This document shows positions 10,405-18,178 of a stretch of 64,000 bases of DNA, one piece after another (position 1 is the stretch's first letter; each line of letters starts with the position of its first letter). The position numbers and the translations under genes are program-made. The notes below the pieces were generated by a model. The model was not told where the DNA came from and searched no databases. It saw only the letters and a program-made list of their open reading frames with translations. Source of the stretch: Candidatus Vallotiella adelgis (GTDB lineage: Bacteria > Pseudomonadota > Gammaproteobacteria > Burkholderiales > Burkholderiaceae); contig NZ_CP047396.1 in NCBI RefSeq assembly GCF_020541305.1, forward strand, positions 558,001 to 622,000, written 5' to 3'.

Positions 10405-10866
10405 ATGAATCCTATGATGAGTCTTCGCATCCTAGTTATTAACGGTCCCAACTTAAATCTGCTTGGCACGCGCGAGCCACAGACCTACGGCAGCAAGACA
10501 CTTGCTCAGATCGAACAAGCGCTAGCACAGAAAGCCGCCGCGGCAAAAGTAACGCTTACTTGCTTCCAGAGTAATTACGAAGGCGAAATTATCGCCCGAC
10601 TGCACCAGGCGCGCGATGAGCAGATTAGCTTTGTGCTGATTAACCCTGCCGCTTTTACACATACTAGCATTGCGATCCGAGATGCAATTTCAGAAATTCG
10701 AGCCCCGTTTGTTGAGATTCATTTATCGAATGTGCATCGACGCGAAGCCTTTCGCCATACATCATATTTCTCCGACTTAGCGGAAGGTGTGATTTGTGGG
10801 CTTGGCTGGCGAGGCTATCTTTACGCGCTAGACTTTGCGCTAGAACGGCTGAGACGGTCGAATTAA
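10405..10866 (+). CDS. aroQ: Type II 3-dehydroquinate dehydratase
   Basis: AroQ dehydrates 3-dehydroquinate to 3-dehydroshikimate. The product has all landmarks of the small dodecameric type II enzyme: [17 protein letters not shown] at the start with the arginine and tyrosine (QTYG) of the lid loop, FQSNYEGEI, the [10 protein letters not shown] loop with the catalytic His, and [18 protein letters not shown]. Three in-frame ATGs (10405, 10414, 10417) are plausible starts, and a GTG at 10384 opens the frame; 10405 gives 153 residues, near the usual 145-150. accB follows 77 bases after the stop, the normal Burkholderia order. Confidence 0.94.
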   Translation: MNPMMSLRILVINGPNLNLLGTREPQTYGSKTLAQIEQALAQKAAAAKVTLTCFQSNYEGEIIARLHQARDEQISFVLINPAAFTHTSIAIRDAISEIRAPFVEIHLSNVHRREAFRHTSYFSDLAEGVICGLGWRGYLYALDFALERLRRSN

Positions 10867-10943
10867 TGTCTTTTTAACTACACTACATCTTCGCTATTCT
10901 GGGCAGTGGCCGTCTTTATGCCACATAAATTTTGGGACCTCTG

Positions 10944-11402
10944 ATGGATCTACGCAAACTCAAAACCCTGATTGATCTGGTATCTGAGTCCGGTATTTCG
11001 GAGCTTGAAGTCACCGAAGGTGAAGGCAAGGTCCGGATCGTCAAAAATGCGGCGCCCGTCTACTTGACGTCCCGAGAACAATATACTCCGTCTCCGCAAG
11101 TCATCAGTACGTCCGTCGTACCAGCTGAGTCTGATGCATCCGTATCGACTCCTCTCGCTATGGCACAAGGCCATATAGTCACCTCACCCATGGTTGGCAC
11201 ATTCTACCGCTCACCGTCGCCCGGAGGTAATCCATTTGTGCAAGTAGGTGACTCAGTGAAGGATGGCCAGACGATCTGCATTATCGAAGCCATGAAGTTA
11301 CTCAACGAGATTGAGACCGACAAGACGGGCATGGTCAAGGAAATCCTTGTCGAAAATGGCCAGGCCGTCGAATATGGTCAACCGCTGTTCATAATCGGCT
11401 AA
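10944..11402 (+). CDS. accB: Acetyl-CoA carboxylase biotin carboxyl carrier protein
   Basis: AccB carries the biotin that shuttles carboxyl groups from biotin carboxylase to the carboxyltransferase, making malonyl-CoA for fatty acid synthesis. The 152-residue protein starts [17 protein letters not shown], has a low-complexity Ser/Pro/Val linker at about 45-75, then the biotinyl domain with [15 protein letters not shown] and the biotinylation site EAMKLLNE, Lys 118 being the target. A TTG 12 bases upstream is in frame, but the ATG at 10944 matches the family start. accC begins 15 bases after the stop, so accBC form an operon. Confidence 0.95.
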   Translation: MDLRKLKTLIDLVSESGISELEVTEGEGKVRIVKNAAPVYLTSREQYTPSPQVISTSVVPAESDASVSTPLAMAQGHIVTSPMVGTFYRSPSPGGNPFVQVGDSVKDGQTICIIEAMKLLNEIETDKTGMVKEILVENGQAVEYGQPLFIIG

Positions 11403-11417
11403 CGGGTTGCTTTGCCT

Positions 11418-12788
11418 ATGTTTAAAAAAATACTCATTGCTAACCGCGGAGAGATCGCACTGCGCATCCAGCGTGCGTGCCGCGAGCTCGGCATTAAGAC
11501 CGTTATCATCTATTCGGAAGCCGATAAAGAGGCAAAGTACGTGCGGCTTGCCGACGAAGCGGTTTGCATCGGACCTGCACCATCAAATCTGAGCTACTTG
11601 AACATGCCGGCACTCATCAGCGCGGCGGAAGTCACTGACGCAGAGGCAATCCATCCAGGCTATGGATTTTTATCCGAGAACGCCGATTTTGCTGATCGAG
11701 TCGAGCAATCTGGCTTTACATTCATCGGCCCGCGCCCGGAGACCATCCGGTTGATGGGCGATAAGGTTGGCGCTAAGCAAACTATGATCAAGACAGGTGT
11801 TCCGTGTGTTCCGGGCTCAGAAGGTGCATTACCGGACGATACGAAGGAAATCTTTAAGATTGCACGCTCAATCGGCTATCCTGTAATCATCAAGGCAGCA
11901 AGCGGTGGTGGGGGGCGTGGTATGCGAGTCGTGCATACAGAGGCTGCACTAGTCAATGCAACAAAGATGACACGCGAAGAAGCCGCCCGCGCTTTTGGCG
12001 ATTCACAGGTTTATATGGAAAAATTCCTGGAAAATCCGCGACACATCGAGATCCAGATAATGGCTGACTCGTTTAAGAGTGCAGTTTGGCTTGGCGAGCG
12101 CGACTGCTCGATACAGCGACGCCATCAAAAAGTAATCGAAGAAGCTCCCGCGCCTCATATCGCGCGCAGGCTAATCGATAGAATCGGGGATCGCTGCGCC
12201 GAGGCGTGTAAAAAAATGGGCTATCTTGGTGCTGGAACATTCGAGTTTTTATACGAAAATAGCGAATTTTACTTCATCGAAATGAACACCCGGCTCCAGG
12301 TTGAGCACCCCATAACCGAACTAATCACCGGCATAGATATTGTTCAGGAGCAGATCCGCATTGCGGCAGGTGAGAAGCTATCAGTTCGGCAACGAGATAT
12401 TATATTCCACGGTCACGCGATAGAATGCCGAGTCAACGCAGAAGATCCATTTAAATTTACGCCATCGCCGGGACGGATTACATCATGGCACGCGCCTGGT
12501 GGACCAGGCATTCGCGTCGACTCACATGCGTATAACGGTTACTTAGTACCCCCAAACTACGATTCGATGATCGGCAAGCTGATCGCATATGGTGCAACCC
12601 GCGAACAGGCGATAAACCGGATGAATATTGCACTATCCGAAATAGTGATTGAGGGTATCCAGACAAATATTCCATTGCACCAGGAATTGATGCTAGACGC
12701 TAAGTTCGTCCAAGGCGGTACTAGTATCCATTACCTCGAAGATAAGTTAGCTGCTCAGCAGCAGGTTACTCCCAAGAAAGGGCAATAA
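11418..12788 (+). CDS. accC: Acetyl-CoA carboxylase biotin carboxylase subunit
   Basis: AccC carboxylates the biotin on AccB using ATP and bicarbonate. The 456-residue product begins [17 protein letters not shown], has the glycine-rich ATP-grasp loop [14 protein letters not shown] near residue 160, the [19 protein letters not shown] segment, the catalytic [14 protein letters not shown] and the C-terminal [15 protein letters not shown] region. The ATG at 11418 is preferred over the TTG two codons upstream. prmA follows almost immediately; its ribosome binding site lies inside the end of accC. Confidence 0.96.
   Translation: MFKKILIANRGEIALRIQRACRELGIKTVIIYSEADKEAKYVRLADEAVCIGPAPSNLSYLNMPALISAAEVTDAEAIHPGYGFLSENADFADRVEQSGFTFIGPRPETIRLMGDKVGAKQTMIKTGVPCVPGSEGALPDDTKEIFKIARSIGYPVIIKAASGGGGRGMRVVHTEAALVNATKMTREEAARAFGDSQVYMEKFLENPRHIEIQIMADSFKSAVWLGERDCSIQRRHQKVIEEAPAPHIARRLIDRIGDRCAEACKKMGYLGAGTFEFLYENSEFYFIEMNTRLQVEHPITELITGIDIVQEQIRIAAGEKLSVRQRDIIFHGHAIECRVNAEDPFKFTPSPGRITSWHAPGGPGIRVDSHAYNGYLVPPNYDSMIGKLIAYGATREQAINRMNIALSEIVIEGIQTNIPLHQELMLDAKFVQGGTSIHYLEDKLAAQQQVTPKKGQ
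12774..12782 (+). promoter_or_regulatory. Ribosome binding site for the CTG start of prmA
   Basis: AAGAAAGGG inside the last codons of accC lies seven bases before the CTG at 12790. Its quality and spacing support initiation at that codon rather than at the first in-frame ATG (12904), which has no comparable site in front of it. Confidence 0.5.
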
Positions 12789-12789
12789 G

Positions 12790-13680
12790 CTGAGCTATCG
12801 AGAAGTCGTCATAGAACTTGAGCTCGAGCTCGCCGAGCCTTTATCGGACGCGTTACTCCAGCTTGGCGCACTTTCAGTCTACGTTGAAGATGCTGATGCA
12901 AACATGCCGAATGAAAAAGCACTGTTTGGTGAGCCCTCCTTCGAGCCAGACCGTGCCGCGTGGATACGATCGCGTGTAATTGCAATGCTTTCCGCTGAGC
13001 AAGATCCAGCTGTATTGTTAGAGGCTGCTGCAAAGGAGGCAAACCTATCTACGACGCTGATCTTCACCGTGCACGATGTTCAGGAACAAGACTGGGTGAA
13101 ACTTACGCAATCTCAGTTCAAGCCGATTCATATCGGCCAGCGGATCTGGGTTGTGCCCTCATGGCATGAGGCACCGAAGCAGAGCGCTATAGTAGTGAAA
13201 ATTGACCCGGGACTCGCTTTTGGTACCGGTAGTCATCCAACAACACGTCTGTGTATGGAGTGGATTGAGAGGTATGTGTGTGCCGGTGACTCGTTGCTCG
13301 ATTATGGATGTGGCTCTGGAATTCTAGCGATACTCTCTCGTAAATGTGGGGCTTCGACGGTCGTGGGCATAGATATCGACCCGAAAGCGATCGAGTTAGC
13401 TCAGTATAACAGCGAGCTCAATCATGTTGATATCTCGTATGGACTACCTCACGAGTGCCCCGAAAACAAGTTCGACATTGTGATTGCTAATATCTTATCC
13501 AATCCACTAAAGCTAATGACTGCGATGTTAATCTCTAAAGTAAGGCCACGCGGAAGGCTTGTGCTGTCTGGGATATTAGTACACCAATTAGATGAAGTCG
13601 CATCGGCTTATTCGTACCACACAAAACTTTCTGTTTGGTGTGAACACGACGGGTGGGCGTGCTTAGTCGGGCAGCTCTAA
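12790..13680 (+). CDS. prmA: Ribosomal protein L11 methyltransferase, apparent CTG start
   Basis: PrmA trimethylates ribosomal protein L11 with S-adenosylmethionine. The Rossmann methyltransferase domain shows [21 protein letters not shown], the SAM loop [25 protein letters not shown] and IANILSNPL. The first in-frame ATG is at 12904, but the 38 codons before it read [17 protein letters not shown] and [12 protein letters not shown], a clear match to the conserved N terminus of Burkholderia PrmA, which begins MSYREL. There is no ATG, GTG or TTG between the in-frame stop at 12748 and 12904; the codon aligned with the family's Met is CTG at 12790. With that start the protein is 296 residues, close to the usual 300. 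If translation instead began at 12904, the substrate-recognition domain would be truncated. Confidence 0.85.
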   Translation: MSYREVVIELELELAEPLSDALLQLGALSVYVEDADANMPNEKALFGEPSFEPDRAAWIRSRVIAMLSAEQDPAVLLEAAAKEANLSTTLIFTVHDVQEQDWVKLTQSQFKPIHIGQRIWVVPSWHEAPKQSAIVVKIDPGLAFGTGSHPTTRLCMEWIERYVCAGDSLLDYGCGSGILAILSRKCGASTVVGIDIDPKAIELAQYNSELNHVDISYGLPHECPENKFDIVIANILSNPLKLMTAMLISKVRPRGRLVLSGILVHQLDEVASAYSYHTKLSVWCEHDGWACLVGQL

Positions 13681-14390
13681 GAGCACTTCATCAAACAACT
13701 AATTAAAATACCGCCATCCTAATCGACAAGCCGGCACACATAGCCGGCACCTAGTTTAGAGTAACTGTTCACTTACTATTACACTGCGGACAATTTATAC
13801 CGCTCGTCACCAATCAATTACTTTTATAATTCAGGGATCTCCTGCGGTGTAATCCGACACGTCAAACCTTAGTTACCAACTAACGGTACTAAACCACTCA
13901 ACAACAAGTTCTATATTATGGAAACGGGAGCAGTAACTTGCGCTATATACTATGTCCGGTAGGTCACCCTACCTTGCTTACACTAACTGTGTTGCTCACT
14001 GTGCAGATTGCTGAGTGGAAAACGACGACAAGATGACCGCATCACTTTAAATGACTGCAGTTTATATGCACTAAAGTGCAAAGTTGAGCAGTAACATGTC
14101 ACTGTTAATCGGCATTGACAGACTAATGACGAATAAACCTTACTGCAGCAAGCTATCCTTATGTCAGTAATTAGTGATCCATAATGCGCAGTATATGCTG
14201 TTCTCACTTAACAGATTACAAATACTTGGCTAGAGATTATCTGCTGCTATTCTTGCAGAAGAAAATTGTGAATCGAGTTACTCTCTAGGGTAACGCGATT
14301 GTTATCGCTACACTAGTACAATGCTGGCTGCCTAATAAAAGGCTGAACTATTCGTACGTGTGAGAAAAGCCTCTCGAACATCAGACTAAT
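13681..14390. other. Decayed spacer after prmA
   Basis: About 700 bases with no gene. Burkholderia has a zinc-ribbon DUF3426 protein between prmA and tpx; nothing of it can be read here. The tpx remnant starts at the right end of this stretch, so the DUF3426 gene has probably been worn beyond recognition. Confidence 0.5.
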
Positions 14391-14638
14391 AATTTCGCTG
14401 GCAGTTGCATACCTTAAATATTTGCCAAGCCTAGGATATACCCGCCTGCGCAAAAGTGATGCGTTTTTACATGACACAAGGCATCGAGAATATGATCATG
14501 GCATCGATGCCCCACAGTACAAGTGTACTGATCACATTAAGACTAGACCTCTTGTTTGCTTCACCACTTGCACTATTTCTGTGCTTGATAGAGGCACAAT
14601 ATGCCGAATGTAGAACGAGTGTCAGACATCCAAATTAA
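14391..14638 (+). pseudogene. tpx: Thiol peroxidase remnant
   Basis: Tpx reduces peroxides through a peroxidatic cysteine. Fragments in order on the + strand match it across several frameshifts: NFAG at 14391 (family DFAGKRK), PSL shortly after, DIPACA around 14434-14451 matching the catalytic DTPTCA, and VLITLRLDLLFAS around 14527-14565 matching the VVSADLPFAQSRFC region. Stops and frame changes separate all of them and the upstream half is unreadable. The position between prmA and the PfkB kinase matches the Burkholderia order, which supports the call. Loss implies one less peroxide scavenger. Confidence 0.7.
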
Positions 14639-14834
14639 CCGAATGACGGTGCAGCTCTTTCCGTATTGCAACGAACTCCTTACTATTATTTAGCACGGAA
14701 AACCGATCGATACCGACCGTGCAAGCACGCGTGTATTGCTGCACCTAGTGGCTGGTTCAACCCGCAACGTGTACGCAGATGATAGGAGCGGGGGGAGCGA
14801 TTAGGTACTAAACCCATCATAAGGAATCACGCCT

Positions 14835-15773
14835 GTGGCTACGCTGATCTGCGGTTCGCTCGCGTACGACAATATTATGACGTTCGAAGGGCACTTTCGA
14901 GAGCACATCTTACCCGACCAAGTGCATATCCTGAATATCAGCTTTCTCGTTCCGTCTATGCGTCGTGAATTTGGCGGCTGTGCCGGAAATATTGCATACA
15001 GCCTAAAATTACTAGGCGGAGAACCGCTGATTATGGCAACGCTTGGCGAAATTGACGCTCAGCGCTATCTAGAGCGATTAGACTTACTAGGTATACGCCG
15101 TGATTATGTACGTGTGCTACCGGACACTCACACAGCACAGGCAATGATCACGACCGATAAGGAAAACAACCAAATCACCGCGTTCCATCCCGGCGCCATG
15201 CTATTTAGCCACCTGAACCGCGTCAGCGATGCACGGGGTATCACACTCGGTATTGTAGCTCCAGATGGTAAACAAGGTATGTGCGAACATGCGGAACAAT
15301 TTGCACAAGCAAATATCCCGTTTATCTTCGATCCAGGCCAAGGGCTGCCCATTCTAGATGGCGCTAAGCTGTGTCAAATGATTGACCTTGCAACCTACGT
15401 GGCAGTTAACGAATACGAGGCAAAGCTATTGAGTGACAAGACCGGATGGTCAGTAATGAATATCGCGAGTCGCGTTAATGCATTGATTATTACGCTCGGT
15501 GCTCAAGGCGCCACAATTCATCACCGCAACAGCATCGAAGTTATTCCGGTTGTGCCGGCAGAGCGCATTGCCGAACCTACCGGTTGTGGCGATGCTTTCC
15601 GCAGTGGTCTACTCTACGGAATTGAGAATGGGTTAGATTGGGCTACTACCGGACGCCTTGCAAGCTTAATGGGCTCAATAAAGATTGCATATCAAGGACC
15701 ACAAACCTACCCATTACATCGAACCGAAATCGGCGCTCGCTTCGAAACTGCATTCGGTTATCGCTTGTTTTGA
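14835..15773 (+). CDS. PfkB-family carbohydrate/nucleoside kinase
   Basis: A ribokinase-fold sugar or nucleoside kinase of 312 residues. Visible are the N-terminal MATLICGSLAYDNI strand, the GGCAGNIAYSLKLLGG substrate and nucleotide segment near residue 48, the lid strands, and the C-terminal PTGCGDAFRSGLLYG motif (family GAGD box) with the catalytic Asp. It starts at GTG 14835, preceded by AAGGA at good spacing. The closest known relatives are the adenosine-kinase-like proteins next to tpx in Burkholderia; the true substrate cannot be told from sequence. It is followed by a 450-base decayed stretch and then the convergent histone-like and nrd genes. Confidence 0.88.
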   Translation: MATLICGSLAYDNIMTFEGHFREHILPDQVHILNISFLVPSMRREFGGCAGNIAYSLKLLGGEPLIMATLGEIDAQRYLERLDLLGIRRDYVRVLPDTHTAQAMITTDKENNQITAFHPGAMLFSHLNRVSDARGITLGIVAPDGKQGMCEHAEQFAQANIPFIFDPGQGLPILDGAKLCQMIDLATYVAVNEYEAKLLSDKTGWSVMNIASRVNALIITLGAQGATIHHRNSIEVIPVVPAERIAEPTGCGDAFRSGLLYGIENGLDWATTGRLASLMGSIKIAYQGPQTYPLHRTEIGARFETAFGYRLF

Positions 15774-16222
15774 TCCAAAGAAAACAACGATGGGTTATGT
15801 ATCCTGAGGATGTTCTCTATCGACCTCTTCGGGGATAACGTACCATACGTTTTTGAGATTAGTTTATATTTATACTTTGCATATAACAGACTATAGTAAT
15901 AAAAACTATGATAAGCGTATAATTAATACATATAAACAGTTAGATCAGGGGAGGTTGCAACTCCGTCCAAAATAGTTTCTGCTCAATATTAATGCGCCTA
16001 CTCTTTTACTAATCAAAAGAAATTGCCGGCCGAATATTGCATGCTGGTGGTTTAGCGTTTTGCTTCTATTCGAGGAAGATATTATTCGATAGTAGATCGG
16101 AAAGTATCCCGTACCAGACCTTCACCTGACCTGATTTGAGATACTATATTGCTGTATACAGTGCATCGTGTAGCAGGCATATCTACAATGCATCAGCTAA
16201 TCAGCTATCTTGATGATGTGAA
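15774..16222. other. Decayed spacer between the PfkB kinase and the histone-like gene
   Basis: About 450 AT-rich bases without a readable gene or clear terminator. The kinase (+) and the histone-like gene (-) converge here, so both transcripts must end in this stretch, but no GC-rich hairpin with a T run is visible. Confidence 0.5.
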
Positions 16223-16384
16223 TTAAGAACGACTGTTAGTCGGAAACGGCCAGGCCGAATCGGGATTTAATGCAGTCTTTGCTGTATTAGTCTGCGCAGT
16301 GGTAGGGATAGCGGGCACTTTCTTAGCAGGCGATAATTTATTGGATATAACTTTCTTTGCTGCTGGTTTCTTCTTCGCAGTCAC
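16223..16384 (-). CDS. Short histone H1-like Lys/Ala-rich DNA-binding protein
   Basis: A 53-residue basic protein starting with the GTG at 16382-16384. It begins MTAKKKPAAKKVI, continues with another SPAKKVPA repeat, and ends ALNPDSAWPFPTNSRS. That is the architecture of the histone H1-like proteins that lie beside nrdB in Burkholderia: a lysine/alanine/proline-rich DNA-binding tail followed by a conserved ALNPxxAWPFPT end. Those relatives are, as I recall, markedly longer (roughly 100-200 residues), so the repeat tract has shrunk. An AAGGAG ribosome binding site eight bases upstream and the intact frame argue that it is expressed. The likely role is nonspecific binding and compaction of DNA; this is inferred from composition and family. 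Confidence 0.85.
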   Translation of the reverse strand: MTAKKKPAAKKVISNKLSPAKKVPAIPTTAQTNTAKTALNPDSAWPFPTNSRS

Positions 16385-16392
16385 TATTTATT

Positions 16393-16398
16393 CTCCTT
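16393..16398 (-). promoter_or_regulatory. Ribosome binding site of the histone-like gene
   Basis: A perfect AAGGAG (read on the minus strand) lies eight bases upstream of the GTG start of the 53-residue histone-like protein. It fixes the start and supports the reality of this very short gene. Confidence 0.7.
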
Positions 16399-16651
16399 AA
16401 GATTTAGATTAGGCTAGTAAGTAGCCTTCCGTCAGAACACACTCTAGCAACACATTTTTCAACAAAGCTGCTGTGCGGAAGATGATTTTCGGCATATTTG
16501 CTAATATTTTGTTTATTGCGCTAGTGAATCTATATAGAGGTGATCTAGCAACTGCATACATCCAAAAATGACGCACGGCCGGAAGATTTTTTGGTAGGGT
16601 GACGACGCACCTATTTAACTACAGAGTTTGCACAATATGCTCGTCGTTAGC

Positions 16652-16673
16652 TGCCTATCTAAATAGATAGGCA
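16652..16673. repeat. 9-bp perfect hairpin downstream of nrdB
   Basis: TGCCTATCT and AGATAGGCA flank a four-base loop (AAAT). The hairpin lies about 80 bases beyond the nrdB stop and about 270 bases before the histone-like gene. There is no T run after it on the minus strand, so it is at best a weak terminator or an RNA-stabilising end. The rest of the 370-base gap (16385-16754) holds nothing else I recognise. Confidence 0.5.
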
Positions 16674-16754
16674 TACGTTGTTTGAGTGGTGTTTCTTTAA
16701 AACTTATTCGATATGTGCAATTACCGAAATCCGGGATTATACATTTGGTGTATG

Positions 16755-17990
16755 TTATTCCCAATTCAAGGCACCGCCTGCTTGATATTCAATTACTCGT
16801 GTTTCGAAAAAGTTGCGCTCTTTTTTTAGGTCGATCATCTCACTCATCCATGGAAATGGATTCTCTTCATTTGGAAATAACCACTCTAATCCAATTTGCT
16901 GACAGCGACGATTACAAATGAATCTCAGATAACCTCTAAACATGTTAGCGTTTAAGCCTAAAACACCGCGCGGCATCGTGTCTTCTGCATATCGATACTC
17001 TAATTCGACTGCATGCTTAAATAAGTCGAGAATCTCCTCGCGGAATTCGATAGTCCATAAATGTGGATTCTCAAGCTTGATCTGGTTGATCAGGTCGATA
17101 CCAAAGTTGCAGTGTAACGACTCATCACGCAGGATATATTGGTACTGCTCAGCGGCACCAGTCATCTTATTCTGCCGCCCTAGTGCTAATATTTGTGCAA
17201 ATCCTACGTAGAAGAAAAGTCCCTCCATAACGCACGCGAAAATGATTAGCGACTTTAATAGCCGCTGGTCTACATCGAGCGCTCCTGTCTTAAATGATGG
17301 ATCAGTCAGCGTATGAATGAACGGGATCAAAAATTCGTCTTTTGCGCGAATTGATGATACTTCGTGATACGCATTAAAGATCTCGCCCTCATCCAAGCCG
17401 AGAGACTCAACAATATATTGATAAGCATGCGTATGAATTGCTTCCTCGAAGGCTTGGCGAAGTAGGAACTGACGGCATTCTGGTGCGGTGATGTGGCGAT
17501 ATGTTCCAAGAACAATATTATTTGCTGCTAACGAATCGGCCGTAACGAAGAAACCTAAATTACGCTTGACAATGCGGCGCTCATCATTGGTTAACCCATT
17601 TGGATTCTTCCAGAGCGCGATGTCGCGCGACATGTCGATTTCCTGTGGCATCCAGTGATTCGAACAGCCAGCAAGATATTTCTCCCACGCCCATTTGTAC
17701 TTAAATGGCACGAGCTGATTTACGTCGGTCTTTCCATTAATAATCCGCTTGTCTGCTGCGTTTACACGCATTACCGGCGAAAGATCTAGCAATACGCTTG
17801 GTTGCTGTCTCGGCGCGAAATCCACATCACTCATGAAGATATCTTGTTCTATCGGATCAGGTGTATGAGGAGTTTGTGCCGCATACTCGACAGATTCTGC
17901 CGGATCTCTAGTCGCCGTTTTTTCTTGTACTATCGGTTGCCGAACGTTTGGGTGGGTTACAGCAGTGATCTTGTCATCCCAGTTGAGCAT
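16755..17990 (-). CDS. nrdB: Class Ia ribonucleotide reductase, beta subunit
   Basis: NrdB holds the diiron centre and tyrosyl radical that start deoxynucleotide formation in NrdA. The 411-residue product begins [11 protein letters not shown]; an in-frame TTG five codons upstream is less likely. The helix [20 protein letters not shown] supplies a Glu and a His iron ligand and, by alignment with the E. coli SETIHSRSYTHI segment, keeps the radical tyrosine in HAYQYI. Later ligands lie in [14 protein letters not shown] and in DESLHCNFG. The C terminus is LNWE. It lies 188 bases downstream of nrdA on the same strand, with a histone-like gene after it, exactly as in Burkholderia. Confidence 0.95.
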   Translation of the reverse strand: MLNWDDKITAVTHPNVRQPIVQEKTATRDPAESVEYAAQTPHTPDPIEQDIFMSDVDFAPRQQPSVLLDLSPVMRVNAADKRIINGKTDVNQLVPFKYKWAWEKYLAGCSNHWMPQEIDMSRDIALWKNPNGLTNDERRIVKRNLGFFVTADSLAANNIVLGTYRHITAPECRQFLLRQAFEEAIHTHAYQYIVESLGLDEGEIFNAYHEVSSIRAKDEFLIPFIHTLTDPSFKTGALDVDQRLLKSLIIFACVMEGLFFYVGFAQILALGRQNKMTGAAEQYQYILRDESLHCNFGIDLINQIKLENPHLWTIEFREEILDLFKHAVELEYRYAEDTMPRGVLGLNANMFRGYLRFICNRRCQQIGLEWLFPNEENPFPWMSEMIDLKKERNFFETRVIEYQAGGALNWE

Positions 17991-18178
17991 AAATATCGCC
18001 GTCAATCTACATCAGTTTATACTATCTTTATGCCAGAGATCAAAAAAGCGTTTTTTCATCCGAAAGCTTTTTTAGATCGCACATCGATATCTTTTATAAC
18101 ATTTTAATCGATGTCATTGTTGAGGCTTTCGCATTACCGAACATCGATCTACATAACAAGTGCGCCTCTATCAAAACA

